DNA of 64,000 bases. Origin: DATJLY01 sp963729295. GTDB taxonomy: Bacteria > Pseudomonadota > Alphaproteobacteria > ATCC43930 > CGMCC-115725. Of this stretch, positions 55,215 through 63,680 are shown in pieces. Both the position numbers and the translations under genes were made by a program. Within the stretch, counting starts at the first letter, position 1. Every line of letters begins with the position of its first letter. The stretch covers positions 62,001 to 126,000 of the forward strand of contig CAVSNJ010000012.1 in assembly GCA_963729295.1 (NCBI GenBank), written 5' to 3'. The notes under the pieces were generated by a model, which worked only from the letters and a program-made list of their open reading frames with translations, was not told the origin of the DNA and made no database searches.

Positions 55215-55984
55215 GGCTTGGCCTTCGCGAAGAGCCGGAAGAAATTCTCCGCCGTGCGCGCCGCCAGTTCCTCGACCGTGACGCCCTTGAGCTTCGCCAC
55301 GGCGGCGGCGGTGTGGACGATGAAGGCGGGCTCGTTGGTGCGGCCGCGCAATGGCTCGGGTGCGAGATAGGGCGCATCGGTCTCGATCAGGAGCCGCTCG
55401 AGCGGCACGTCCTTGGCGATCGCGCGCAGCTCCTCGGCGCGGCGGAAGGTCACGATCCCCGAGAGCGAGATGTAAAATCCCATTTCGAGCGCTTTTTCCG
55501 CAAGTTCCCGGCCCGTGCTGAAGCAATGGATGACGCCGCTTGGCGGCTTTTCCTCAAGCAGGATGCGAATCGTCTCGGGGTCCGCCGCGCGGGTATGGAC
55601 GATGAGCGGCAATCCGGTCGCGCGCGCCGCCGCGCAATGGGCGCGGAACGATTCCGCCTGGCGCGGCCGCGGGCTGTGGTCGTAGTGGAAATCGAGCCCG
55701 GTCTCGCCGATGCCGACGACGCGCGGATGCGCCGCAAGCGCCACGAGCTGCGGCGTACCGGCTTCGGGCTCGGCCGCCGCCTCGTGCGGATGGATGCCGG
55801 CCGAGCACCAGATGTCGGGATCGCCCGCGGCGATCGCCTCGACTTCCCCGAACTCGGCGAGCTTGGTGCAGATGGTCAGCATCGTGCCGACACCCGCCGC
55901 GCGCGCCCGGGCGATGATCTCCGCCCGCTCCGCCGGCGCGGCAAAGTCGAGATGGCAATGGCTGTCGATCAACCTGGGGTTCAT
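55205..55984 (-). CDS. TatD-family metal-dependent hydrolase
   Basis: TIM-barrel DNase-like hydrolase of the TatD family (YcfH/YabD type), 259 residues. It has metal ligands in LIDSHCHLDFA, IGETGLDFHYDHS, VHTRAADPET, IHCFSTG and LIETDAPYLAP. Family members have 3'-5' DNase or D-aminoacyl-tRNA-related activities. The ATG at 55984 is chosen; an in-frame GTG six bases upstream is possible. It overlaps the MBL hydrolase. Confidence 0.93.
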   Translation of the reverse strand: MNPRLIDSHCHLDFAAPAERAEIIARARAAGVGTMLTICTKLAEFGEVEAIAAGDPDIWCSAGIHPHEAAAEPEAGTPQLVALAAHPRVVGIGETGLDFHYDHSPRPRQAESFRAHCAAARATGLPLIVHTRAADPETIRILLEEKPPSGVIHCFSTGRELAEKALEMGFYISLSGIVTFRRAEELRAIAKDVPLERLLIETDAPYLAPEPLRGRTNEPAFIVHTAAAVAKLKGVTVEELAARTAENFFRLFAKAKPCA

Positions 55985-56061
55985 GGGCACGACCGAACCG
56001 AAGGGAACGAGCCGGGCGCTCGTCGTGTTTCGCTTATCGGTACCATGTCGAGGAAGGAATC

Positions 56062-56142
56062 ATGCTGAGATTTTGGATGATGACGGCCCTGATCTTCGCC
56101 TTGGCCGCGTGCCACGCGAGCGGCGCGGTGGGAATCCGCTAA
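56062..56142 (+). CDS. 26-residue putative lipoprotein
   Basis: A short reading frame with its own ribosome-binding signal (AAGGAAT before ATG at 56062). It encodes MLRFWMMTALIFALAACHAS and six more residues. The hydrophobic core ends in the lipobox ALAAC (Cys at residue 17), leaving a mature peptide of about ten residues. The size and pattern recall entericidin-type small lipoproteins, but there is no sequence match I can claim. It lies alone, opposite in strand to its neighbours, in the 344-base spacer between tatD and the ADC-family gene. Confidence 0.5.
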   Translation: MLRFWMMTALIFALAACHASGAVGIR

Positions 56143-56221
56143 TTCTGGCGCGGCGGCACGCGAGCGTCGACCGGCGGCAACCCCGGGCCTGACGACACGA
56201 GGCCAATTTCGCCGCACCGAG
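56143..56221. other. Spacer after the small lipoprotein gene
   Basis: Non-coding bases following the small lipoprotein stop codon. The only structure seen is a weak GGCCT/AGGCC stem with a nine-base loop near 56193-56211. No gene or terminator was recognised. Confidence 0.3.
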
Positions 56222-56335
56222 CGCACGCAGGCGTCCATGCCTGCGTGCGAGTCGTTGCGCGCGAGCGCTGAGACAGGCTGATTATATCGTTAAATCAGAG
56301 AGATACCTGATAAACCTCAGGTGATGTCTCAGCGC
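56222..56335. other. Structured element: 11-bp hairpin plus three-way junction
   Basis: CGCACGCAGGC (56222-56232) pairs perfectly with GCCTGCGTGCG (56239-56249). Next, GCGCTGAGACA (56265-56275) pairs perfectly with TGTCTCAGCGC (56325-56335). Enclosed between these arms are two further perfect 6-bp stems, CTGATT/AATCAG (56278-56283, 56293-56298) and ACCTGA/TCAGGT (56305-56310, 56317-56322). The result is a three-way junction with short linkers, AT-rich inside and GC-rich outside. The right outer arm covers the last codon and stop of the ADC-family gene. No T-run follows on either strand. It may be a structured RNA, a cruciform mobile repeat or an unusual 3' end. Confidence 0.6.
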
Positions 56336-57066
56336 AGGTAGTCGTGCACCACGGTGCCGAGGCCGAGCGTCAGGTCGGCGACGAAATGGACCGCCAACTC
56401 GATCTGCTGCACCGGCAGCTCGTTGACCGGCGCAAGCGCGTGGCCCAGGAGCGAAAGCGCGGCCGGGCCGGTCCAGGCGCCCTTCACCGTCACCTCCTCG
56501 AAATTGTACCGCACCAGCTCGCAGATGCGCGGCGTGCAATCGACATGCGGGATGATCTTCAACAGGAATTGCGGCTCGGCCAGGTCGCGCGTCATCTGCG
56601 CCTTGTCGCGCACCTGGTACTTGTAGCCCATGGTGCCGGTGGCGAGCCGGAGCCGGCCATAATCGAGCGTGCCCAGAAGCGTGTCGGTCTCGACCTTGAA
56701 CGAGATCGCCGCGAGCTTTTCCGGGAAGCCCCAGATCTCGCGCCCGCCGGCCAGCGGCGCCTCGGCGTCGAGGAACAGCGAATGGACATAGGCGCCGGGC
56801 TTGCCGTCGTAAGTCACCGGGATCACCTGCCCCGCCGCGCGGTATTCGCCGAAGCCGCTCGAATCCGGCATGCGGATGAAGTTGAACCGCACGTGCGGCT
56901 GCGGCGCCTTCAGCGGCTCGGGCAGGATGCGCTCGATCGCCGCCGCATCGGTGCGATAGGTCACGACGAGATATTCGCGGTCGACGAAGCGGTGCGGCCC
57001 GCGCGGAAAGGACGGGCTCGTCAGCGGCATGGCGAACGCCGTGCGCTTCACATCCTCGATCTTCAC
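56329..57066 (-). CDS. Acetoacetate-decarboxylase-family protein lacking the Schiff-base lysine
   Basis: A 245-residue protein aligning over its full length with clostridial acetoacetate decarboxylase (FAMPLTSPSFPRGPHRFVDREYLVV, GQVIPVTYDGKPGAYVH, TLLGTLDYGRLRLATGTMGYK, TPRICELV, TGPAALSLLGHALAPVN). The catalytic pair, Lys115-Lys116 in YPKKL, reads FPEKL here, so the Schiff-base lysine is Glu. The acidic residue corresponding to Glu76 is Ala (GEYRAAGQ). Arg29-Glu30 are kept. It may catalyse a different aldol/dehydratase-type reaction, as other members of the superfamily do. GTG start follows GGGAGG. It separates metG from tatD, genes normally adjacent. Confidence 0.88.
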   Translation of the reverse strand: MKIEDVKRTAFAMPLTSPSFPRGPHRFVDREYLVVTYRTDAAAIERILPEPLKAPQPHVRFNFIRMPDSSGFGEYRAAGQVIPVTYDGKPGAYVHSLFLDAEAPLAGGREIWGFPEKLAAISFKVETDTLLGTLDYGRLRLATGTMGYKYQVRDKAQMTRDLAEPQFLLKIIPHVDCTPRICELVRYNFEEVTVKGAWTGPAALSLLGHALAPVNELPVQQIELAVHFVADLTLGLGTVVHDYLR

Positions 57067-57130
57067 GTCACCCTCCCCGCCTCGAACCGTACCGGGAAAC
57101 TCTATGCGCCCGGCGCGCCAAAGGGAAGCG

Positions 57131-58669
57131 CTAGCGCGCCGCTTCGGCCTCGACATAGCGCGGGAAAATCCCCTCGGGCTTCGGCAGCGCCGTGCCGGGC
57201 GCGATCGGATGCGCCGCAAGCGCGGCGAAGCTGCGCCGGTCCTGCGGCACGGCGAGCTGGTCGAGGAGCCGCGCGGCCGCGTCCGGCACCACCGGCTGCA
57301 CATAGATCGCGAGCTGGCGGATCGTCTCGACCAGGGTCCAGAGCACGCTCTGGAGCCGCGCCGGATCGGTGCGGCGGAGCGTCCACGGCGCCGCCTGATC
57401 GACATAGCGGTTGGCGTCGCCGACCACCTGCCACACGAGCTCGAGCGCGCGATGGAACGCCTGCTCGGCGAATTCGGCGCGCAGCTTGTCGAGGAGCCCG
57501 CGCGCCGCCGCGAGCAGCGCCTCGTCGGGTGCGTCAAGCGGGCCCGGCTCCGGCACCAGGCCTGCGCAATAGCTCTGCACCATCGACAGCACGCGCTGCG
57601 CCAAATTGCCGAGATCGTTGGCGAGATCGCCGTTGATGCGGTTGACGATGGCGCGATGCGAGAAATCGCCGTCGCTGCCGAACGGCAGCTCGCGCAGCAT
57701 GAAATAGCGCACCGCATCGACGCCGTACTGGCCGACGAGGGCTTGCGGCGGGATGAAATTGCCGAGCGACTTCGACATCTTCTGGCCCTCGACCGTCCAC
57801 CAGCCGTGGGCGAAGACGCGCTTTGGCGGCGCGATGTCGGCCGCCATCAGGAAGGCCGGCCAATAGACGCAATGGAAGCGCACGATGTCCTTGCCGACCA
57901 TATGCAGGTCGGCCGGCCAAAAGCGCCGGTAGAGCGCGCTCTCGCGGTCGGGATAGCCCACGGCGGTGAGGTAGTTGGTGAGCGCGTCGAGCCAGACATA
58001 CATCACGTGCTTTTCGTTGCCCGGGACCGGAACGCCCCACGAGAAACTCGTGCGCGAGATCGACAAATCCTTCAAGCCGCCGCGCACGAAACTCGTCACC
58101 TCGTTGCGGCGCGCGCGCGGCGCGATGAAATCGGGATTGCGCTCGTAGAATTCGAGGAGCCGGTCCTGCCAGGCGGAGAGCCGGAAGAAATAGTTCTCCT
58201 CCTCGACCCATTCGACCTCGGCGCCGGTCGGCGCCTTGCCGGCGACGAGCTCGCTCTCGTCGTAGAACGCCTCATCGCGCACCGAATACCAGCCGGCGAA
58301 TTTGCCGAGGTAGATTTCGCCCTTCGCCTCGAGCTCGCGCCAGATCGCCTGGCTCGCCACGATGTGGCGCGGCTCGGTGGTGCGGATGTAGTCGTCGTTG
58401 CTGATGTTCATCAGCGTGCCCATGTCGCGGAAATTCTGCGACACGCGATCGCAGAATTTCTGCGGGTCCTCGCCCGCCGCGCGCGCCGACTTGTCGACCT
58501 TCTGGCCGTGCTCGTCGGTGCCGGTGAGGAAGAACACGTCGCGCCCGTCGAGCCGCATGAAGCGCGCCAAAACGTCGGTCGCCACGGTGGTATAGGCGTG
58601 GCCGATATGCGGCTGATCGTTGACGTAGTAGATCGGCGTGGTCAGGTAATACGGCTCGCCGGCACTCAT
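57131..58669 (-). CDS. metG: Methionyl-tRNA synthetase
   Basis: Class I aminoacyl-tRNA synthetase, 512 residues, charging tRNA-Met. It has the HIGH motif as HIGHAYTTVATDVLARF, the FLTGTDEHGQKV segment, KMSKSLGN as the second signature, and a helical anticodon-binding domain. It lacks the C-terminal tRNA-binding (EMAP) extension and the CCCC zinc knuckle of the E. coli type, as expected for this short class. The ATG overlaps the holB stop by four bases. Confidence 0.97.
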   Translation of the reverse strand: MSAGEPYYLTTPIYYVNDQPHIGHAYTTVATDVLARFMRLDGRDVFFLTGTDEHGQKVDKSARAAGEDPQKFCDRVSQNFRDMGTLMNISNDDYIRTTEPRHIVASQAIWRELEAKGEIYLGKFAGWYSVRDEAFYDESELVAGKAPTGAEVEWVEEENYFFRLSAWQDRLLEFYERNPDFIAPRARRNEVTSFVRGGLKDLSISRTSFSWGVPVPGNEKHVMYVWLDALTNYLTAVGYPDRESALYRRFWPADLHMVGKDIVRFHCVYWPAFLMAADIAPPKRVFAHGWWTVEGQKMSKSLGNFIPPQALVGQYGVDAVRYFMLRELPFGSDGDFSHRAIVNRINGDLANDLGNLAQRVLSMVQSYCAGLVPEPGPLDAPDEALLAAARGLLDKLRAEFAEQAFHRALELVWQVVGDANRYVDQAAPWTLRRTDPARLQSVLWTLVETIRQLAIYVQPVVPDAAARLLDQLAVPQDRRSFAALAAHPIAPGTALPKPEGIFPRYVEAEAAR

Positions 58670-59805
58670 GGCCTCTCCCCGGCGGCCGGACGCGCGGCCG
58701 CTTCAAGCGCAAAAAAGGCGTTCAGCACGACCTGCTTGCGGTCGAGGTTGACGCTGTCCGCCTCGCGAAAGAGATGGTTCACGTTTTCCCACACCTCGAC
58801 CCAGCGATCAAGGCTGCGCCGGCCGCCGAGCGCGCGCATCGCCGCTTCCTCGCCGGGCAGGACCGCGCGCGCGGCACCCCCGCCGGCGAGCGTCACCATG
58901 CGCGCGATCCAGCCGGGCAGAAGCTCGGCGACCAGCGCCCAGGCCTCGTCGGCGCCGGCGCGCGCGACACTGTCGGCGAGAGTGTTCAGCGCCTCGGCGT
59001 CGAGCTCCGGCAGACGGACCAGGAGTTGCGACAGAGCGCGGTAAAGGGCGAGCCCGTCCGAAGCGGCGAGCGCGAGCGCCCGGCCGATGCTGCCATCGGC
59101 GAGGCTCGCGAGCTCGGACCGCGCCGCGCCGCCGAGATCGGGCCGATAGCGCTCGAGCGCCGCCGCGATCTCCGCCCGCGCGAGCGGCTTCAGCGCGAGG
59201 ATGCGGCAGCGCGAGCGGATGGTCGGCAGCAGCCGGCCCGGGTTCTCGCTCAGCAGCATCAGCACGGCGCGCTTCGGCGGCTCTTCGAGGATCTTCAAGA
59301 CTGCGTTGGCGGAGCTCGTATTCATGTTGTCCGCGTCATCGACGATGACGACGCGCCAGCCGCCGTCGGACGCGGTGAGGCGCAGGAGCGACGCGATCTT
59401 GCGCGTGTCGTCGACGACGATCTCGCTGCGCAGGCGCTTGCGGCGCGGATCGTAGGCACGCTCGACGACGAGCAGATCGGGATGCCCGCCCGAGGCGACG
59501 AGATGGAAGACGCGGTGCTCGGGGCTGAGCGTCAGCGAGCGCGGCGCCGCGGCGAGCAGGTCCTGCCCGTCCCCCTGCTGCGCCAGCAGAAACCGCGCGC
59601 AACGAAAGGCGAGCGTCGCCTTGCCGACGCCGCGTGGGCCGGTGATGAGCCAGGCATGCGGCATGCGGCCCGCGCGCCAGCAGGCGAGAAAAATCTCCTC
59701 GGCGGCTTCGTGTCCCCAGAGGTCGGGATTCTCGCGCGGCGGTGGCGCTGGCGGCGCGCTCTCGAGCCCAGCCTCGCCTTCGCCCTCGTCCTCGTCATCG
59801 CTCAT
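58666..59805 (-). CDS. holB: DNA polymerase III subunit delta'
   Basis: Clamp-loader subunit, 379 residues, AAA+ fold. It has a modified Walker A GPRGVGKATLAFRCARFLL and, downstream, the sensor segment NTSSANAVLKILEEPPKRAVLMLLSENPGRLLPTIRSRCRIL. The chain starts with an acidic stretch (MSDDEDEGEGEAG) and is longer than E. coli HolB, as is usual in this class. It overlaps metG and follows tmk by 29 bases. Confidence 0.94.
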   Translation of the reverse strand: MSDDEDEGEGEAGLESAPPAPPPRENPDLWGHEAAEEIFLACWRAGRMPHAWLITGPRGVGKATLAFRCARFLLAQQGDGQDLLAAAPRSLTLSPEHRVFHLVASGGHPDLLVVERAYDPRRKRLRSEIVVDDTRKIASLLRLTASDGGWRVVIVDDADNMNTSSANAVLKILEEPPKRAVLMLLSENPGRLLPTIRSRCRILALKPLARAEIAAALERYRPDLGGAARSELASLADGSIGRALALAASDGLALYRALSQLLVRLPELDAEALNTLADSVARAGADEAWALVAELLPGWIARMVTLAGGGAARAVLPGEEAAMRALGGRRSLDRWVEVWENVNHLFREADSVNLDRKQVVLNAFFALEAAARPAAGERP

Positions 59806-59834
59806 GGCGGCAGAATAGCGGCTCGCCGCGGGAG

Positions 59835-60479
59835 TCAGCACGCGATCTTGAGCCGCTCCCGGAGCGCAGCGGTTATGTCGGCGTGGATCGCGCCGATCTC
59901 GCGCCGCGCGTCGATCACGACGCAGCGCGCCGTCTCGCGCCGGGCGATCTCGAGGAAGCCCTGGCGCAAGCGCTCGTGCATGTCGAGCGGCATGCGCTCG
60001 AACCGGGTCACGGCGCCGCGCCGCGCCGCGCGCGCGAGCCCTTCGGCGGCCGGAAGGTCGAGCACGAAGGTGAGGTCGGGCGCGAAGTCGCCGGCGGCGA
60101 GACGATGCAGCTCGGCCAAACGCGCGCGCGCGACGCCGCGGCCGAAACCTTGGTACGCCTCGGTCGAATCGGCGAAACGGTCGCACAGCACGATGCGACC
60201 GGCGGCGAGCGCGGGCCAGATCGTCGCGACCAGATGATCGCGCCGCGCCGCCACCATGAGCAGCGCCTCGCTTTCGCCGTCCCAGCGCTCGACCGCGCCC
60301 GACAGAAGCAGCTCGCGGATCGCCTCCGCGCCCGGCGATCCGCCGGGCTCGCGCGTCGTCGCGACGTCGAATTTTCGCTGCCGCAGGGCTTCGGCCAGAA
60401 GCTCGATCTGCGTCGTCTTGCCGACGCCCTCGCCGCCTTCGAAGGTGATGAACCGTCCCTGGCTCAGCGCTTGCCCCAC
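59835..60479 (-). CDS. tmk: Thymidylate kinase
   Basis: Phosphorylates dTMP to dTDP. The 214 residues have the P-loop FEGGEGVGKTTQ, TTREPGGSPGAEAIRELLLSG and the DRFADSTEAYQGFGRG motif. It overlaps the end of the D,D-carboxypeptidase gene by 16 bases and precedes holB, the usual tmk-holB order. Confidence 0.96.
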   Translation of the reverse strand: MGQALSQGRFITFEGGEGVGKTTQIELLAEALRQRKFDVATTREPGGSPGAEAIRELLLSGAVERWDGESEALLMVAARRDHLVATIWPALAAGRIVLCDRFADSTEAYQGFGRGVARARLAELHRLAAGDFAPDLTFVLDLPAAEGLARAARRGAVTRFERMPLDMHERLRQGFLEIARRETARCVVIDARREIGAIHADITAALRERLKIAC

Positions 60480-61621
60480 AGCAGATATCCCGCCGCCGCC
60501 GCGACGCGGCCCAGCGGATCGAGCTTCGCGACCGGCTGCGCGGCGACGAGCTGCACCTCGATCGGGTTCATGTCGGGCGCGCTGACGACGAGCTTGCCGA
60601 CCGGCTCGCCCTTCTGCACCGGCGCCTTCACCGCGCCGTCATAGACCGCCGTCACTTTGAGGTCGTGGCGCGCGCGCTTCGGCAGCGTGACGAAGACGTC
60701 CGCCGCCGTCGTGGCCGGCACCTTCGTGCTCTCGCCCATCCATACCGGCGCATCGTCGACCGGATCGCCGGCCTTGACGAGATGGTAATCGGCGAACTCG
60801 CGAAAGGCCCATTCGAACACCTTCTCGCTCTCGCTCGAGCGCTCCTTCATGCTCTTCATGCCGGCGAGCACCTCGATGATGCGGCGGCCGTCGCGCACGC
60901 CCGAGATCGCCACGCCATAGCCCGCCTCCTCGGTATGACCGGTCTTGATGCCGTCGACGCCGATATCCTTGTAGAGCAGCGGATTGCGGTTGCCCTGCTT
61001 GATGCCGTTATAGGTGAAGTCCTTCTCGGCTTCGTAATGGTAGTAGTCGGGGAAGTCGGCGATGAGATGATGCGCGAGCGTCGCCAGATCCCGCGCGGTG
61101 GTGTATTCCTCGGGATCGGGCAGGCCATCGACATTTGCGAAGTGCGTGTGGTCGAGACCGAGCTGCTTCGCCATCTCGTTCATGCGGTCGACGAAGGCGC
61201 TCTCGCTGCCGGCCAACCCCTCGGCCAGCACGTAGCAAGCGTCGTTGCCCGACTGCACGATCATGCCGCGCACCAGATCCTCGATTTTGACGCGCGAGCC
61301 GAGCGCCACGAACATGTTCAATTCGTCGGTTTTGTGCTTGGCCCAGGCGCGCTCGCTCACCGGCAGCGTGTCCTCGAGCGTCGCCTGCCCCTTCTTGATG
61401 TAGTCGAACACGACATAGGCGGTCATCATTTTCGACAGCGATGCCGGCTCGAGCCGCTCGTCGGCGGCCTTGTCGAGCAGCACCGTGCCGGTGTTGAAGT
61501 CGACGACGATCGCGTGGAGCGCGGTCGTGTCGATCGTCGGCGGAGGGTCGGCAAAGGCGGGCGCGGCGAGAAGCGCCAGCGTCAGGCTCGCGGCGGCACG
61601 CGGCGGCATCAAATGGCTCAT
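60464..61621 (-). CDS. dacC: D-alanyl-D-alanine carboxypeptidase (PBP5/6 type)
   Basis: Periplasmic serine carboxypeptidase trimming peptidoglycan pentapeptides, 385 residues. A signal peptide (residues 1-24, AAPAFA) leads into the transpeptidase-like domain with SxxK in EPASLSKMMTAY, SxN in IVQSGND and KTG in VDGIKTGHT. A C-terminal beta domain (about 285-370) and hydrophobic end (AAAGYLLWGK) fit PBP5-like membrane attachment. ATG at 61621 gives a proper signal peptide; upstream in-frame codons do not. The exact dac letter is uncertain. Confidence 0.93.
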   Translation of the reverse strand: MSHLMPPRAAASLTLALLAAPAFADPPPTIDTTALHAIVVDFNTGTVLLDKAADERLEPASLSKMMTAYVVFDYIKKGQATLEDTLPVSERAWAKHKTDELNMFVALGSRVKIEDLVRGMIVQSGNDACYVLAEGLAGSESAFVDRMNEMAKQLGLDHTHFANVDGLPDPEEYTTARDLATLAHHLIADFPDYYHYEAEKDFTYNGIKQGNRNPLLYKDIGVDGIKTGHTEEAGYGVAISGVRDGRRIIEVLAGMKSMKERSSESEKVFEWAFREFADYHLVKAGDPVDDAPVWMGESTKVPATTAADVFVTLPKRARHDLKVTAVYDGAVKAPVQKGEPVGKLVVSAPDMNPIEVQLVAAQPVAKLDPLGRVAAAAGYLLWGKR

Positions 61622-61702
61622 GCGGAATGCTCTGCTGGGGACGGGCTCGAGGCGAAGCGGAAGCATAACGGAAATTGCGCCGAAATTGTGGTTCAAGGCG
61701 AC

Positions 61703-62647
61703 TCAGTCGACCACGATTCGTGCCTCGGGGAAGCCGCTGCCGACGACGCGGTCGAGAAGCTGGTCGGCGGCGTTCACGGACGGGATCGGGCCGATGCGCA
61801 CGCGGAAGAGATCGGACCCATTGAGCTTCGTGCCGGTCACCCGGACGGTGCCGAGATTGCTGAGCTTCGCTTGCAGGCGGATCGCGTTCTCGGCTTGCGA
61901 GAAGGCGCCGGCCTGGACGTAGATGCTGGTCGGTCGGACCGGCAGCACGGCGACCTGCTCGGCGAGCGCCGGCGGCGGACCGACCGGCGCCATGCCGGGC
62001 GCCGGCTGCGGCTTCGCCCGCGGCGGCGGCGGCACGGACACGTCGCCCTTCGCCACGCGCACGCCGGCGGGCGTCTGCAGCGCAGCGGCCGTGACCGGAG
62101 CGACCGGCAGCGGCGGCACCGATTGCGCCACCGCCGCACCCGATCCGGCGAGCGCCAGAAGCTTCGCCTGGATGGTCTCGTCGGGGATGATCCGCACCCG
62201 GACCTTGGCGGTGCCCGAGCCCTCGAATCCCAAGAGCTGTGCCGCGCGGCGCGACACGTCGATGATCCGGCCGCGCAAATAGGGCCCGCGGTCATTGACG
62301 CGCAGCTTGATCGTGCGGCCGTTCTCGAGATTCGTCACCTGCACGATGCTCGGCATCGGCAAGGTGCGGTGCGCCGCGGTGAGCCCGTTCAGGTCGAACA
62401 CTTCGCCGTTCGCGGTGTACTTGCCGTGAAAGTCCTCGCCGTACCACGAGGCGATGCCGGTCTCGTCGTAGTTCAGATCCTCGCCCGGGTAATACCAGAC
62501 GCCGTTGATCTGATAGGGATCGCCAACCTTGTAGAGCGGATGCTCCGCCGCCGGCGGCGCGCGCAATGACGCCGGCGGCGGCGCTTGGCAGGCCGCGAGA
62601 AGGAGCAGCGAGGCGAGACTCGAGCGAAAGAAGAATGTGCGGCGCAT
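61703..62647 (-). CDS. rlpA: Septal-ring lytic transglycosylase RlpA family lipoprotein
   Basis: Outer-membrane lipoprotein, 314 residues, that cuts peptide-stripped glycan strands at division sites. Lipobox LLLAAC (Cys at residue 20) is followed by the double-psi beta-barrel domain (IASWYGEDFHGKYTANGEVFD, RTIKLRVNDRGPY). A Pro/Ala-rich linker (about 175-235) leads to a C-terminal SPOR domain (IYVQAGAFSQAENAIRLQAKL). It lies between the transglycosylase and the carboxypeptidase, an operon-like cell-wall cluster. Confidence 0.93.
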   Translation of the reverse strand: MRRTFFFRSSLASLLLLAACQAPPPASLRAPPAAEHPLYKVGDPYQINGVWYYPGEDLNYDETGIASWYGEDFHGKYTANGEVFDLNGLTAAHRTLPMPSIVQVTNLENGRTIKLRVNDRGPYLRGRIIDVSRRAAQLLGFEGSGTAKVRVRIIPDETIQAKLLALAGSGAAVAQSVPPLPVAPVTAAALQTPAGVRVAKGDVSVPPPPRAKPQPAPGMAPVGPPPALAEQVAVLPVRPTSIYVQAGAFSQAENAIRLQAKLSNLGTVRVTGTKLNGSDLFRVRIGPIPSVNAADQLLDRVVGSGFPEARIVVD

Positions 62648-62675
62648 GTTGGGCGAAAACCTAGGCGCCGAAAAT

Positions 62676-63641
62676 CTACCGGTGGTTAACCGCGTCGGCA
62701 AGAAAGCCGACCGCGATTGCGAAATAGCTCGAGTTGTTCCACTTCAGGAGCACCCGGTAATTGTCGTAGGCGAGGAAATAGGGGCCGGTCTGGCCATTGG
62801 GCGCGACCAAATCCGCCGCGCCGGCCGTTGGCGCGAGCGCGCTCCCGTCGACTCGCGTGAACCCCAATGCCGTCCATTCCGACACCGGCCGCGGCCCCGT
62901 CGCCGACGCGGGCGCCACGCTTTGCGGCAGCTCGACCTCCTCGCCCCACGCCTCGTTCGCGCGCCAGCCGGCGCGGGCCAGGTAGTTCGCGATCGAAGCG
63001 AACACGTCCTCGCGGCGATTCCAGATGTCGGGCGGGCCGTCGCCGCGATAGCTCACCGCATAGGCGAGAAAGCTCGACGGCATGAACTGGCTCTGTCCCA
63101 TCGCGCCGGCCCAGGATCCGAGCATGCGGTGCGGATCGATGTGCTGGCGATCGACGATCAGAAGCGCGTTCATGAGCTCGTGGCGGAAGAAATCCGGCCG
63201 CCGTCCGTCGAAGGCGAGCGTGGCGAGCGCGGCGATCACCGGGTACCCGCCGGTGGTGCGGCCGAAATTGGTCTCGATCCCCCATAGCGCGACGATGAAG
63301 CGCGGCGCCACGCCGTAGCGCGCGCCGATCTCGCCGAGCAGCGCGCTGTTCGCCGCAAAGTGCGCTTGCACATCCTCGCGCCGCTGCGGCGTCACGACTC
63401 GGTCGATGTAGTCGGCGAAGGTGAGCGTGGTCTCGGGCTGGCGCCGGTCGAGCTCGATGACGCGCGGGATCGGTTGCAGATCGCTGAGCGCCTGGTCGAG
63501 CGTCGCGGCGTGGATTCCCTGCGCCAGCGCGTCGCGCCGCACGCCGTCGAGCCACTCGTCGAACGGGTCGGGCGCCGCCGCTGCGGCACGCGCGAAGCCG
63601 CTGGCGAAAAGACCGAGCGTGACGGAACGGCGCGAAACCAT
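62676..63641 (-). CDS. MltB/Slt35-type lytic murein transglycosylase
   Basis: Cleaves peptidoglycan glycan strands with anhydro-sugar formation, 321 residues. A signal peptide (residues 1-22, RRSVTLGLFASGFARAAA; the twin arginine suggests possible Tat export) precedes the catalytic domain with Glu in ALWGIETNFGR, GSWAGAMGQSQFMPSSF and the C-terminal NGQTGPYFLAYDNYRVLLKWNNS, typical of this family. ATG at 63641 follows AAGGAAGG. It precedes rlpA by 28 bases. Confidence 0.93.
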   Translation of the reverse strand: MVSRRSVTLGLFASGFARAAAAAPDPFDEWLDGVRRDALAQGIHAATLDQALSDLQPIPRVIELDRRQPETTLTFADYIDRVVTPQRREDVQAHFAANSALLGEIGARYGVAPRFIVALWGIETNFGRTTGGYPVIAALATLAFDGRRPDFFRHELMNALLIVDRQHIDPHRMLGSWAGAMGQSQFMPSSFLAYAVSYRGDGPPDIWNRREDVFASIANYLARAGWRANEAWGEEVELPQSVAPASATGPRPVSEWTALGFTRVDGSALAPTAGAADLVAPNGQTGPYFLAYDNYRVLLKWNNSSYFAIAVGFLADAVNHR

Positions 63642-63680
63642 GCCCTTCCTTAATCGAACCGGCATGTTCCTCGCAAGGGA

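Noticed and set aside
56265..56335. tRNA or tRNA-like gene
   Set aside because: Only three stems, no acceptor CCA-like end, no T-loop consensus (GGTTCGA) and no anticodon arm.
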